Origin: Duganella sp. CF517 | GTDB taxonomy: Bacteria > Pseudomonadota > Gammaproteobacteria > Burkholderiales > Burkholderiaceae_D | Reading direction: 5' to 3' | Assembly: GCF_900110275.1 (NCBI RefSeq) | Contig: NZ_FODC01000010.1 | Location: 62,001 to 126,000, forward strand | DNA: 64,000 bases | Part shown: positions 44,512 through 54,731 of the stretch, one piece after another | Numbering within the stretch: the stretch's first letter is position 1 | Layout of the letters: each line of letters opens with the position of its first letter | Position numbers and translations under genes: made by a program | The notes under the pieces: generated by a model | Told to the model about the DNA's origin: nothing | Databases searched by the model: none | What the model saw: the letters and a program-made list of their open reading frames with translations, nothing else

Positions 44512-45705
44512 TTATTTTTCTGCCGCGGTGGAGGCCGAGGCCGCGGCGGAGGCGACCGCCTTCGGCGCGCTGAGCACGACTTTCTGGCCATCCTTGAAGC
44601 CCGAACCGGGCACGCGCACGATGGTGTCGCCGGCGGCCAGGCCGGACAGCACCTGCCAGCGGCCGCTGCGCTCGTCACGGGTGCCGATGGTCAGCTGCGC
44701 CTTGTTCAGGGTGCCGCCTTTGACGCGCCACACATAATTGTTGTCGCCGGCCTGCACCAGCGCCGACGGCGGCACCATCAGCGACGACGACGATTTCGAC
44801 TCGACCCGGCCCTCGGCGTACAGGCCGGCCACGCGCGGCTGCGCCGATTCGGCGAATTCGACCAGCACCTCGACCTGGCGGGTGACGGCGTTGGCGGCCG
44901 GATCGACCCGCTTGATCTTGCCGGTGAAGTTCTGGCCCGGATAACCGTTGACGCGGAACAGCACCGGCTGGCCGACCTTGACCTCGCCGATCTTGTCGGC
45001 CGACACCAGGCCCTCGAAGCGCATGCTCGACGGATCGATCACCTTGATCAACTCCTTGCCGACCTGGGCGGTGTCGCCGTTGGACACCTTGCGCTCGCTG
45101 ACGATGCCGTCGAACGGCGCGCGCACGGTGGTGCGGCTCAGTTGCTGGCGCGCCGCCACCAGGCGCGAACGGGCGGCCGACAGGTCGCTCAGGGCATTGT
45201 TGCGGCGGATTTCGGCGTCTTCCAACGCTTGCGTCGAGACCATGCCGGAGGCGCGCAAGGTCGTGTTGCGTTCATGCATGCGCTCGGCCTGGGCCAGCGA
45301 CTGCTGGGCCGCGCGCGAGGCTTCCTCGGCCGAGGTCAGGCTGTCGCGGATCGAGGTCTCGTCCAGGCGCACCAGCACGTCGCCCTTTTTGACGGTCTCG
45401 CCGTTTTCCTTGAGTACTTGAAGTACGACCGCGCCCACTTCGGCGCGCAGGTCGGCGCGGCGCTCGGGCTGGATCGACCCGGTGATCACCGGGCCGGACG
45501 CGAGCGAATTCGATTCGATCGCCAGGACATCTTCCTGCGCCATCTGCAACACCACCTCCGGTTCTTTCTTGGCGTCCTTGTCGCCCTTGCCGTCCGCCTT
45601 GGCGGTGGCCGAGGCCGCCGCCTCTTTCCCGGGCTCCTTGTCAGACTTGCCGCATGCAACCAAGGCTGCAGCGACGGCGAGAGCGAGTAGGGTTTTGCGC
45701 AACAT
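44512..45705 (-). CDS. RND pump periplasmic adaptor lipoprotein (MFP/HlyD-like)
   Basis: The 397-residue protein has a lipobox LVACG with C18 (LLALAVAAALVAC). Following an acidic/Lys-rich linker it shows RADLRAEVGAVVLQVLKENG and ETVKKGDVLVRLDETSIRDS (lipoyl half-motif), a helical hairpin, then RTTVRAPFDGIVSERKVSNG (second lipoyl half). This is the AcrA/MexE layout. It bridges the pump and the outer-membrane channel. It is the first gene of a two-gene operon. No regulator gene is adjacent. Confidence 0.92.
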   Translation of the reverse strand: MLRKTLLALAVAAALVACGKSDKEPGKEAAASATAKADGKGDKDAKKEPEVVLQMAQEDVLAIESNSLASGPVITGSIQPERRADLRAEVGAVVLQVLKENGETVKKGDVLVRLDETSIRDSLTSAEEASRAAQQSLAQAERMHERNTTLRASGMVSTQALEDAEIRRNNALSDLSAARSRLVAARQQLSRTTVRAPFDGIVSERKVSNGDTAQVGKELIKVIDPSSMRFEGLVSADKIGEVKVGQPVLFRVNGYPGQNFTGKIKRVDPAANAVTRQVEVLVEFAESAQPRVAGLYAEGRVESKSSSSLMVPPSALVQAGDNNYVWRVKGGTLNKAQLTIGTRDERSGRWQVLSGLAAGDTIVRVPGSGFKDGQKVVLSAPKAVASAAASASTAAEK

Positions 45706-45999
45706 AAAGTTCTCCGAGAAAGTGGACGTGATGCTATTAGTATTTTAGCCAGACTACAGCGCGCAGAGTATCCCCGAGTGGCCCGCAGAGGTCAATCAAC
45801 GTGCGACGGACGGCAGAATTTGTGGCTGAAATGCCGAATAAGGGGATGAACGGTAGAACCGGCCCGCGAAACCGGGAGGCCGATTAGCGTAGCGCAATCG
45901 GCCAGGCAGGCGTCGCGGCGGCGCATACATGGCCGATTTCGGCATTCCGCCCATCCCGCCCCGCGTACCTCCCAGGTGATCACCTGGCCATGAAAGGGA
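45706..45999. other. Intergenic region before RND operon with one REP-like palindrome
   Basis: Nearly 300 bp between the adaptor start and the next gene's stop. It includes a promoter for the pump operon (unresolved), and a dyad at 45878-45903. An open frame in the region (45792-46031, minus) overlaps this dyad and the following gene and does not look real. Confidence 0.45.
45878..45903. repeat. REP-like palindrome, family B
   Basis: A 26-bp near-perfect palindrome, GGCCGATTAGCG followed by TAGCGCAATCGGCC. A related sequence occurs at 54732-54757. This GATTA-GCGTAGC type is widespread in noncoding DNA of proteobacteria and differs from family A. Confidence 0.7.
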
Positions 46000-46443
46000 T
46001 CAGCCGCGGCCGAAGATCGCGTGGATCGCATGCGCGATGGCGACGCCGGTGCACAGGCCGCCGATGATCTCGACCACGGTGTGGCCCATGCGTTCGCGCA
46101 GCCAGGTGTGGCCGGCGGCCGCGGCGGCCGGCCGGCTCTCCGCCGACGCCAGTCTATTAATCGCGGCGGCCTGCTTGCCGACGTGCTGGCGCAGGCTGTT
46201 GGCGTCGATGACGACGATGAAGCACAAGGCCACGGCCACCCCGAACGCCGGATGCCCGATACCCTCGCGCAACGCGATCAGGGTCGCCATGCTCGACACC
46301 ACCGCGCTGTGGTTGCTCGGAAAGCCGCCGTTGCCGACCAAATTAAACGCCCATTTGCGCGCCTTGATGCTATTAATTAGAAACTTGATCGGGCCGACGG
46401 TGACCCAGGTGATCAGGGGCGTGACGAGGTAAGCGATGTCCAT
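46000..46443 (-). CDS. Divergent PAP2-family membrane protein (DUF212)
   Basis: The 147-residue protein has several membrane segments, and FNLVGNGGFPSNHSAVVSSM with VIDANSLRQHVGKQAAAINR and MGHTVVEIIGGLCTG. Together these are the residual PAP2 phosphatase motifs (NGGxPSNHS and a late GHTxxE) of the DUF212 group. The substrate is unknown; lipid phosphates are likely from the fold. The ATG at 46443 gives MDIAYLVTPLI, and the earlier ATG adds ten non-conserved residues. It is divergent from the DUF475 gene. Confidence 0.85.
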   Translation of the reverse strand: MDIAYLVTPLITWVTVGPIKFLINSIKARKWAFNLVGNGGFPSNHSAVVSSMATLIALREGIGHPAFGVAVALCFIVVIDANSLRQHVGKQAAAINRLASAESRPAAAAAGHTWLRERMGHTVVEIIGGLCTGVAIAHAIHAIFGRG

Positions 46444-46551
46444 CCGGAATTCCTTTGCATTTTTGTGGCGCAATTATCGCAGATGGGTTCACAGTGGCGG
46501 AAGCAACTCAGCTAAAATTCGGTACATCACATCATTTCCATAAAGACAATT

Positions 46552-47610
46552 ATGCGACATTTCGGCATTTCCTTCATCGTCACCTTCATCCTCCTGGGCC
46601 TGGCCGGCTGGTGGGGCTTTAACCACGGCGGCAGTTCCGGCCTGCTGCAAGCGTTGTGGATATGCACCGTGCTCGGCATCATGGAAGTGTCGCTATCGTT
46701 CGACAACGCCGTGGTCAACGCCTCGGTGCTGCGCCACTGGAACGAATTCTGGCGCAAGCTGTTTCTGACCGTCGGCATCCTGGTGGCCGTGTTCGGCATG
46801 CGGCTGGTGTTCCCGCTGCTGATCGTCTCCATGGCCACCGGCCTGGGCTTGATGGACGTGTGGACCATGGCCACCCAGAATCCGGACGAATATTCCCGCT
46901 ATCTGACCGGCGCGCACGCGCAGGTGGCGGCCTTCGGCGGCGCGTTTCTGTTGCTGGTGTTCCTCAATTTCCTGTTCGACGAGGAAAAAGAGCTGCACTG
47001 GCTGGGCTGGATCGAGGCCAAGCTGGGCGAACACGGCACCGAGAGCCTGGCCGTGCTGCTGGCCCTGGCGGCGGTGTTCGGCTGCGTCTACCTGGTGCCG
47101 GAGGGTGAAAAGTTGAGCGTGCTGACCGCCGGCGTGGTCGGCGTGCTGGTGTATCTGGCGGTGGGCTGGATCAGCAGCCTGCTGGAGGAAGACCCGCCGG
47201 CCGAGGACGGCGACACCACCGAGGCCGGCGTCGGCGCCGTGGTCTCGGCCGTCTCGCGCGGCAGCATCGGCGGTTTCCTGTATCTGGAGGTGCTGGACGC
47301 GTCGTTCAGCTTCGACGGCGTGATCGGCGCGTTCGCCATCACCAAGGATGTCGTCATCATCATGCTCGGCCTGGCCATCGGCGCCATGTTCGTGCGTTCG
47401 CTAACGGTGTTCCTGGTGCACAAGGGTACGTTGGACGAATACGTCTATCTGGAACACGGCGCGCACTATGCGATCGGCATTCTGGCACTGATCATGCTCG
47501 CCAGTGTCAAATATCACATTCCCGAGTGGTTTACGGGCTTGTCCGGGGTGGCGTTCATCGCCGTGTCGCTGTGGTCATCGATCCGTCACAAGCGACTGCA
47601 CCCCGCGTGA
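46552..47610 (+). CDS. DUF475 integral membrane protein (TerC-related)
   Basis: The 352-residue protein has about nine membrane segments and MEVSLSFDNAVVNASVLRHW, with a second SFDGVIGAFAITKDVVII. The two SFD motifs are DUF475/TerC-superfamily hallmarks, with acidic residues inside the membrane that could bind a metal. The family is linked to metal export or tellurite resistance by analogy. A small hypothetical gene follows 49 bp downstream. Confidence 0.87.
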   Translation: MRHFGISFIVTFILLGLAGWWGFNHGGSSGLLQALWICTVLGIMEVSLSFDNAVVNASVLRHWNEFWRKLFLTVGILVAVFGMRLVFPLLIVSMATGLGLMDVWTMATQNPDEYSRYLTGAHAQVAAFGGAFLLLVFLNFLFDEEKELHWLGWIEAKLGEHGTESLAVLLALAAVFGCVYLVPEGEKLSVLTAGVVGVLVYLAVGWISSLLEEDPPAEDGDTTEAGVGAVVSAVSRGSIGGFLYLEVLDASFSFDGVIGAFAITKDVVIIMLGLAIGAMFVRSLTVFLVHKGTLDEYVYLEHGAHYAIGILALIMLASVKYHIPEWFTGLSGVAFIAVSLWSSIRHKRLHPA

Positions 47611-47659
47611 TAAGATTGAAAACATTGCGGACCTACCTGGATATCCAACCGGCTTACTT

Positions 47660-48031
47660 ATGACAAAATCATCGCGTATCGTTCTGTATTTCATCGCCCT
47701 GGTGGCTGCCACCCTGCTGGTCTTCGTCGCCTATACGTGGGCGATGTTGCATATTTCCTATTCGGATGGCGAACGCGCGGGCTACCTGCAAAAGTTTTCC
47801 ACCCGTGGCTGGATTTGCAAGACGTGGGAGGGGGAGATCTTGCTGACCTCGATGCCGGGGGCGATACCGGAAAAGTTCGAGTTCAGCGTGCGCGATGAGA
47901 ACGTGGCCAAGCAATTGACCGACGCCACCGGCAAGCGGGTGATTTTGAGCTATGCGCAGCACAAGGGCGTGCCGACGCAGTGTTTCGGCGAGACCGAGTA
48001 TTACATCACCAAAGTACAGGTGCAGCCGTAA
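47660..48031 (+). CDS. Small membrane-anchored hypothetical protein
   Basis: The 123-residue protein has one N-terminal helix (IVLYFIALVAATLLVFVAYT) and a soluble part ISYSDGERAGYLQKFSTRGW, ICKTWEGEI and later YITKVQVQP. I recognise it as a type common in betaproteobacteria and other Gram-negatives, sometimes misnamed as a 6-phosphogluconate dehydrogenase. No function is known. The start at 47660 places the helix at the N-terminus; the upstream ATG at 47504 lies within the DUF475 gene. Confidence 0.75.
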   Translation: MTKSSRIVLYFIALVAATLLVFVAYTWAMLHISYSDGERAGYLQKFSTRGWICKTWEGEILLTSMPGAIPEKFEFSVRDENVAKQLTDATGKRVILSYAQHKGVPTQCFGETEYYITKVQVQP

Positions 48032-48082
48032 AACCGGAGCGTGGTTCGCGATGTTTGAACCACGCCTCCCGGTACAATTTTA

Positions 48083-50383
48083 TCAACGTGCGCGCCACAC
48101 CGGCTGCGCCTGACGCGCTTCCTTGCGGGCGCGCGCCGCGTCCAGGGTCTCGACCGTCGCCCCTTCGGCCGCGTCGATCTTGGCCTCCACCGTCGCCAGC
48201 GCCTTCTGCGCCGCGCCATGGCGGCGGGTTTCCAATTCCAGCAACTTGTGCTTGGCGGCCGTCATCGCGGCGGTCGTATCGGCCACTTTGCGCTGCATGT
48301 CGGCATGCGCCTTGGCCGTTTCCAGCAACGCCAGCTGGCCCGCCGCCTTGTCCGACGCCGCTTGCGCCGATGCCTGCTCGGCCTGCGCACGCTGCGCCAT
48401 CGCATCCGCTTCCGCCTGCTCCGCGTCGGCGCGCTGCCCCGCCGCCTCGGCGATCTGGCGCTCGGCCTCGAGGCGGCCCGCGATCGCCTTCGACGCGCGC
48501 ACTTCCGCCGCCGTCGTCAACCGCTGCTGGGCCAGCTTCTGCTCGATCAGCGCCAGCGACTCGCGCTCGGTTTCAATAAACTCACGCTCGGCCTGCAACA
48601 GCGCTTCGGCGGCGGCGGCCTTGTCCTGCTCGATGCGGGCGCGCTCGGCGTGCACCGCGCCCAGTTCCACGGCCAGGCGCGCCTGCGCCGCCAGCGCCTG
48701 CGCGGCGGTGGCTTGCTGCGCGGCTTCCAGCGCCACCTGCGCGGCGATCACGCTTGCCGCTTCGGCTTGCTTGTCGGCGGCGGCGGCCAGCCGCTGTTCG
48801 GCTTCCTGCTGCTGACGCAGCGCCTCGGTCTGCGCGCGCTCGGCGGCGACGCGATGCTTGGCGGCAGCGCTGGCGCCCTCCTCGGCCGCCAGCTTTTCCT
48901 TCAGCGCGGCGATGGCTTGCTGCTCGTCGGCGGCGCGCGCCTGTTCGGCGTGCAGCACCACCTCGGCCTGGTCGGCCTTTTGCTTCGCCAGCGCGTCGGC
49001 CTGGCGTTGCGCCTCGACCTGGCGCGCGATCGTGGCCACTTCGGCCTGCCCGGCGGCGTTGACACTGGCGGCCAGCTCGGCGGCCGTGCGCGACAGCGCG
49101 GCGCGTTCCTCGGCCAGCGCGGCGGCGCGCTGCTGTTCCTGGGTCTCGACGCGGGCCGCCTCTGCGGCGAGCTCGTCCGCGATCTGGCGCTGCTTGGCTT
49201 GCGCCATCGCCAGCGATTCGGCTTCGACCCTGGCGTGGGTGCTCAGCTCGGCTTCCTGCTCGGCCTGCACCCGGGCCAGCGCGACGGCGCGCAGTTGGCT
49301 GTCGACTTCGATGCGCGCTTCGGTCGCGGCCATGATGCTGGCGTCGGCGTCGCGGCGCGCCTTGGCGCTGGCGGCGGCCACCATTTCCAGCCGTTCGCGG
49401 TGGATGGCGGCGTCGCGGATCTCTTTTTCGGTTTGCAGGCGCAGGTGCAGCGACTGGGCGGCGCTGCGTTCGGATTCGGCCTTGGCCAGGGCGATCTGCT
49501 CGCGTTCCTGCTCCAGATGGGCCAGCGCGCGGGCCTCTTCCAGCGCGCGCACTTCGGCGGCGGCGCGGTTGAAGGCCGATTCCAGGGCGATCTGGTCGGC
49601 GCGTTCGCGCTGCACGGTCAAGTCCAGCGCTTCGGCCTCGGCCTGGACCAGCATCTGCGCGGTCTGGCGCGCGGCATACGCCTGGCGCTCGCGTTCGCGC
49701 GCCATGGTGGCCACGCGGGCGTCGGCGCTGGCGATGCCGACCACTTCATCCTTGGCGGCCTGCACGGCGGCGACGCGCTCGACCGCCTGAATGCGGGCTT
49801 GTTCGGTCTGCGCTTGCAGTTCTTCGGCGGCGCGCGCGGCCTGCTCGGCCAGTTCGGACTCGGCGGCGATCTGCTCGAAGGCGCGCTGGCGGCTTTCGTT
49901 CTCGGCCTTGGCGCGCGTCTCGGCGGCCAGGCGGATCTGGGTGTCGGCCTCGACGCGGGCGCGCAGTTCGGCGGTTTCCTGCTTGACGGCGTCCAGGCGG
50001 GCCACGCTGGCCTGGGCGGCGGCGCGCAACGATTCGAGGCGCTCGCGGTTGGCGGCGATGGCTTCTTCCGAGGCTTGGGCGTTTTGCTGGGCGACGGCGG
50101 CGGCGGCGGCGTCGATGGCGGCGCGGTCCTCGGCCAGCGAGCGGGCGCGGGCCTCGGCGTGGGCGCGGTTCTCGGCGGCGCAGGCGGCCTTCGCTTCGGC
50201 CTCGACGCGGGCGATGGCTTCCTGGATGGCCTTCATTTCCATCGCCGCGCGCGGGGTCGGCTCCTTGTTGGCCGGCTCATCCGGGTCATGCAAGACAACG
50301 GTGGGAACGGTATCGGCGGAAAAAGCCACGCCCAATTGGACGTCTTCGATTGCGCTTTCGCGTTGAGCCAGTTCTGCTTGCAT
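48083..50383 (-). CDS. Large Ala/Glu-rich coiled-coil protein
   Basis: The 766-residue protein is almost all coiled coil from residue 35 to 745, very rich in Ala, Glu, Gln and Arg, with no Trp until near the end and no membrane helix or signal peptide. The N-terminal 30 residues (IEDVQLGVAFSADTVPTVVL) form a short non-helical stretch. The composition resembles TolA or SMC-hinge-less scaffold proteins. The start at 50383 is an ATG; an upstream ATG adds 11 residues. It lies 134 bp beyond the end of srkA on the same strand and could be in the same transcript. It may be a cytoskeletal or polar scaffold; I cannot name a family. Confidence 0.7.
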   Translation of the reverse strand: MQAELAQRESAIEDVQLGVAFSADTVPTVVLHDPDEPANKEPTPRAAMEMKAIQEAIARVEAEAKAACAAENRAHAEARARSLAEDRAAIDAAAAAVAQQNAQASEEAIAANRERLESLRAAAQASVARLDAVKQETAELRARVEADTQIRLAAETRAKAENESRQRAFEQIAAESELAEQAARAAEELQAQTEQARIQAVERVAAVQAAKDEVVGIASADARVATMARERERQAYAARQTAQMLVQAEAEALDLTVQRERADQIALESAFNRAAAEVRALEEARALAHLEQEREQIALAKAESERSAAQSLHLRLQTEKEIRDAAIHRERLEMVAAASAKARRDADASIMAATEARIEVDSQLRAVALARVQAEQEAELSTHARVEAESLAMAQAKQRQIADELAAEAARVETQEQQRAAALAEERAALSRTAAELAASVNAAGQAEVATIARQVEAQRQADALAKQKADQAEVVLHAEQARAADEQQAIAALKEKLAAEEGASAAAKHRVAAERAQTEALRQQQEAEQRLAAAADKQAEAASVIAAQVALEAAQQATAAQALAAQARLAVELGAVHAERARIEQDKAAAAEALLQAEREFIETERESLALIEQKLAQQRLTTAAEVRASKAIAGRLEAERQIAEAAGQRADAEQAEADAMAQRAQAEQASAQAASDKAAGQLALLETAKAHADMQRKVADTTAAMTAAKHKLLELETRRHGAAQKALATVEAKIDAAEGATVETLDAARARKEARQAQPVWRAR

Positions 50384-50517
50384 GAGGTTTCTCGCTAGAG
50401 GTGCGTCCCGGCACACGACGGGACTTCTGAGCTCTCATTATCAAACAGCGAACATGCGGGCCGAACCGCAAGCAGAGGGGGGAAAACCCGCTTATTCCGG
50501 TTTAACCCGGACCGCTA

Positions 50518-51630
50518 TCAAACCGGCAACGGCGGTTCCTCCATCAACGCGACCTGCTCGCGCAATTCGAGGATGCGGTCTTGCCAGTAACGTTGTGTAT
50601 TAAACCACGGGAATGCCGCCGGGAAGGCCGGGTCGTCCCAGCGACGCGCCAGCCACGCCGAATAGTGAATCAGCCGCAACGTGCGCAACGCCTCGACCAG
50701 GTGCAGCTGGCGCGGGTTGAATTCGCAGAAATCCTCGTAGCCGGCCAGGATGTCGGACATCTGGCGCACCTGCTCGGCCCGGTCGCCGGACAACATCATC
50801 CACAAATCCTGGATCGCCGGCCCCATGCGGCTGTCGTCGAAGTCGACGAAGTGCGGCCCGGCATCGGTCCACAGGACGTTGCCGCCATGGCAATCACCAT
50901 GCAGGCGCAGCTGCGGCAACGCCCCCGCCCGGTCGTACGAGCGGCGCACGCCGTCGAGCGCCTGCTGCGAGACGCTGGCATACGCCTCCTGCAAATCGAC
51001 CGGAATGAATTGATTGGTCTGCAAGAAATCGCACGGCTCGGTGCCAAAGGTGGCGATGTCGAGCGCCGGCCGCTGCAGATACGGCTTGACCGCGCCGACC
51101 GCGTGGATGCGGGCGATGAAGCGCCCGGTCCACTCCAGCACCGACGGATCGCTCAGCTCCGGCGCGCGGCCGCCGTGGCGGGTGAAGACGGCAAAGCGGA
51201 AGCCGTTGAAATGATGCAGGGTGCGGCCGTCCAGCGCCAGCGCCGGCACCACCGGAATCTCGCGCGCGGTCAATTCCTCGGTGAACGCATGCTCCTCGAG
51301 GATGGCGGCGTCGCTCCAGCGTCCCGGACGATAGAACTTGACCACCAGCGGCAGCGAATCCTCGATGCCGACCTGGTACACGCGGTTTTCGTAGCTGTTG
51401 AGCGCCAGCAGGCGGCCGTCGCCGCGCAGGCCGATGCTGTCGAGCGCGTCGAGCACGCATTCGGGATTGAGCGCGGAATACGGATGCGGCACGTGCGCCG
51501 GCGCGGCGGCGTCGGCATCGGCGAAGTCGCCGCTGTCGCCGCCCTGCGGTCCGGCCATGGCGGCGGCCAGCGCGGCGGCGCGGGCGTCTTCTTCTTCGTC
51601 GTCGATCTGATCTTGGTTATGTTGGTCCAT
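50518..51630 (-). CDS. srkA: Stress response kinase A (SrkA/YihE-like, APH fold)
   Basis: The 370-residue protein has the aminoglycoside phosphotransferase fold. The Brenner motif reads [14 protein letters not shown] and the metal-binding motif [20 protein letters not shown]; the P-loop region [17 protein letters not shown] is typical of SrkA. It is a protein serine/threonine kinase that counteracts stress-induced death in E. coli. The first 50 residues are a low-complexity acidic/Ala-rich extension not found in the E. coli protein, so the true start may be later. It is divergent from the UPF0149 gene with 63 bp between starts. Confidence 0.9.
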   Translation of the reverse strand: MDQHNQDQIDDEEEDARAAALAAAMAGPQGGDSGDFADADAAAPAHVPHPYSALNPECVLDALDSIGLRGDGRLLALNSYENRVYQVGIEDSLPLVVKFYRPGRWSDAAILEEHAFTEELTAREIPVVPALALDGRTLHHFNGFRFAVFTRHGGRAPELSDPSVLEWTGRFIARIHAVGAVKPYLQRPALDIATFGTEPCDFLQTNQFIPVDLQEAYASVSQQALDGVRRSYDRAGALPQLRLHGDCHGGNVLWTDAGPHFVDFDDSRMGPAIQDLWMMLSGDRAEQVRQMSDILAGYEDFCEFNPRQLHLVEALRTLRLIHYSAWLARRWDDPAFPAAFPWFNTQRYWQDRILELREQVALMEEPPLPV

Positions 51631-51693
51631 CCCCGCATTGTACGGGGCGCGGCGTGTATACTGTGGCCTTCAATCCAAGAAAAAGAGCAAGCC

Positions 51694-52401
<708 letters not shown>

Positions 52402-52405
52402 GCCG

Positions 52406-53305
52406 ATGACGCCGCCGTCCGCCCTGCTCCTGGCCGCCGCCCTGGCGGCCACCTTGTCGATGGCGGCGCCGGCCGGCGCGGCGACCGCCGCCGTCGCCGG
52501 CCCCACCGCCGCACATCCCGAACCCGAAGCTGAACTGCTGACCGACGGCACCACGCCGGCCCAGCGCGAGGCCGACGCCGCGCTGCTCAAGGGCGTCGAC
52601 GCCGACGAGTTCACCGCCGGCAGCTTCAGCGGGCCGTCCGGCATGCTGCGCTACCGGCTGCTGGCGCCGCCGGCGGGCGCGCAGCACCCCGGCCAGCGCT
52701 ATCCGCTGATACTGGTGCTGCACGGCTCCGACGGCGTCGGTGACGACAACCGCGGCCAGTTCGGCCGTCTGGCGCGCTCCTGGGCGGCGCCCGCGATCCG
52801 GGCGAAATTTCCGGCCTACATCCTGGTGCCGCAATTTCCCGAACGCAGCGCCAATTACGCGCCGTCGGCCGCCGACGGCCTGCTCGCCGCCCGGCCCGGT
52901 CCCAACATCGCCACGCTGACGGCGCTGGTCGAACAACTGAAGCTGCAATATCCGATCGCCACCGAACGGGTCTACGTAACCGGCTTTTCGATGGGCGCGT
53001 CGGCCGCCACGCAGGCGATTCTGCACCAGCCCGGCCTGTTCGCCGCCGCCGTCGCCTTTTCCGGCATCGCGCCCGAGCGGGCCGAAGCCGCGCGGCTGGC
53101 GGCCACGCCGCTGATGCTGGTGCACGGCGACGCCGACACCGAAAACCCGATCGGCCCCGACCGCGCGCTGTTCGCCGCGCTGCGGCGCCAGCCGGGCGCC
53201 CGGGTCCGCATGGTCGAATACCAGGGCCTCGAGCACACGGTGCCGCCGGCGATGCTGCTGTCGCCGGCCTGGCGCGAGTGGCTGTTCGCACAGCGGCTGC
53301 CCTAA
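52406..53305 (+). CDS. Secreted alpha/beta hydrolase (PHB depolymerase/esterase-like)
   Basis: The 299-residue protein has a signal peptide (LLLAAALAATLSMAAPAGAA) and an alpha/beta hydrolase core with YPLILVLHGSDGVGDDNRGQ (oxyanion hole) and nucleophile GFSMGASAA, then HGDADTENP (acid) and LEHTVPP (histidine). The pattern is that of the LpqC/Esterase PHB-depolymerase group acting on polyesters or feruloyl/acetyl esters. It starts 4 bp after the preceding stop and is likely co-translated with it, though their functions appear unrelated. Confidence 0.86.
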   Translation: MTPPSALLLAAALAATLSMAAPAGAATAAVAGPTAAHPEPEAELLTDGTTPAQREADAALLKGVDADEFTAGSFSGPSGMLRYRLLAPPAGAQHPGQRYPLILVLHGSDGVGDDNRGQFGRLARSWAAPAIRAKFPAYILVPQFPERSANYAPSAADGLLAARPGPNIATLTALVEQLKLQYPIATERVYVTGFSMGASAATQAILHQPGLFAAAVAFSGIAPERAEAARLAATPLMLVHGDADTENPIGPDRALFAALRRQPGARVRMVEYQGLEHTVPPAMLLSPAWREWLFAQRLP

Positions 53306-53323
53306 GCCCCGAGGGATAGGGAC

Positions 53324-53338
53324 AGAGTTGCACCAACT
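53324..53338 (+). promoter_or_regulatory. Dyad operator candidate upstream of mntH
   Basis: A perfect 6-bp arm dyad GAGTTG-CAC-CAACTC lies 35 bp before the mntH ATG, within the 68-bp gap after the preceding gene. Position suits a metal-responsive repressor such as MntR or Fur, but the sequence does not match either consensus clearly. It could equally be a small hairpin in the leader. Confidence 0.35.
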
Positions 53339-53373
53339 CAAGTAGAATTTGGGCATTCATTATCAGGAAGCCC

Positions 53374-54705
53374 ATGTTCCCACTGCCCTTCAAGCTCCCC
53401 ACCACCGCCACCGCGCCGTTCTGTCCATCGGAAGTGGCCGGCACCATCGAGGTGCCCGCGGGCGACCCGTTCTGGAAAAAAGTGCTGCGCTTCGCCGGTC
53501 CCGGCCTGCTGGTCTCGGTCGGCTACATGGACCCGGGCAACTGGGCCACGGCGATCCAGGGCGGCTCGCAGTTCGGCTACCAGCTGTTGTTCGTGGTGGT
53601 GCTGTCGAGCCTGGCGGCCATCGTGCTGCAATGCCTGAGCATGCGCCTGGGCATCGTCACCGGCAAGGATCTGGCGGTGCACTGCCGCGAACAGTACCGG
53701 CCGCCGGTGGCCAAGACCTTGTGGGGCTTCGCCGAAATTTCCATCATCGCCTGCGACCTGGCCGAGGTGCTCGGCTGCGCGCTGGCCTTCAAGCTGCTGC
53801 TGGGCGTGTCGCTGCCGGCCGGCGTCGCGCTCACCGCGCTCGATACGCTGCTGATCCTGGGCCTGAAAGGCAAGGGCTTCCGCCAGATCGAGGCGATCGT
53901 GCTGGCGCTGATCCTGACGGTGGCCACCTGCCTGTTCACCGAGCTCATTTTCGTCAAGCCCGACTGGAACGCCGTCGTGGCGGGACTGGTGCCGTCGCTG
54001 TCGACGCTGTCGTCGCGCGAGCCGCTGTACCTGGCCATCGGCATCCTCGGCGCGACCGTGATGCCGCACAATCTGTATCTGCATTCGTCGGTGGTGCAAA
54101 CGCGCGTGGTGTCGCGCCAGGACAGCGCCAAGCGCGAGGCGATCGGCCTGTCGCGCATCGACACCGTCGTCTCGCTGCTGCTGGCGTTGCTGATCAACGG
54201 CTCCATATTGGTGCTGGCGGCGGCCGCCTTCCACGAGCCGGGCAACACCCGCGTGCTCGACATCGACGACGCCTACCTGCTGCTCGCGCCCGTGGCCGGC
54301 ACGGCGCTGGCGGCGACCTTGTTCGCGCTGGCGCTGCTGGCGTCCGGGCAAAGCTCCACCTTCACCGGCACCATCGCCGGCCAGGTCATCATGGAAGGTT
54401 TTCTGAAAATGAAAATCCCGTGCTGGCAGCGGCGCGCGCTCACGCGCGGGCTGGCGCTGATCCCGGCCATGATCGGCGTGCTGACCCTGGGCGAGCATTC
54501 GGTCGGCAAGCTGCTGGTGCTCAGCCAGGTGGTGCTGAGCATGCAGCTGCCGTTCGCCATGTATCCGCTGATCAGCCTGACGTCGCAACGCCGCATCATG
54601 GGCGACTTCGTCAACGCCTGGTGGACCACGGGGTTGTCGTGGTTCCTGTTCGCGGTGATCTCCAGCGCCAACGCCTGGCTGGTGTGGCAAGCGTTCGCCA
54701 GCTGA
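53374..54705 (+). CDS. mntH: NRAMP-family Mn2+/divalent metal transporter (MntH)
   Basis: The 443-residue protein has 11 membrane segments. The metal-binding motifs are intact: D53PGN (VGYMDPGNWATAIQGG) in TM1 and M230PHN (GATVMPHNLYLHSSVVQTR) in TM6. It imports Mn2+, and also Fe2+, with protons. N-terminal residues 1-38 form a short cytoplasmic extension. The MntH assignment over ferrous-preferring MntH-like groups is from overall motif agreement. A palindrome lies just upstream. Confidence 0.94.
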   Translation: MFPLPFKLPTTATAPFCPSEVAGTIEVPAGDPFWKKVLRFAGPGLLVSVGYMDPGNWATAIQGGSQFGYQLLFVVVLSSLAAIVLQCLSMRLGIVTGKDLAVHCREQYRPPVAKTLWGFAEISIIACDLAEVLGCALAFKLLLGVSLPAGVALTALDTLLILGLKGKGFRQIEAIVLALILTVATCLFTELIFVKPDWNAVVAGLVPSLSTLSSREPLYLAIGILGATVMPHNLYLHSSVVQTRVVSRQDSAKREAIGLSRIDTVVSLLLALLINGSILVLAAAAFHEPGNTRVLDIDDAYLLLAPVAGTALAATLFALALLASGQSSTFTGTIAGQVIMEGFLKMKIPCWQRRALTRGLALIPAMIGVLTLGEHSVGKLLVLSQVVLSMQLPFAMYPLISLTSQRRIMGDFVNAWWTTGLSWFLFAVISSANAWLVWQAFAS

Positions 54706-54731
54706 ACCGCGACGGCGCATCGCGCGGGGTT

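Noticed and set aside
45792-46031. 79-codon minus-strand frame in the gap next to the DUF212 gene
   Set aside because: Overlaps a REP-like palindrome and the next gene; no ribosome site or motif.
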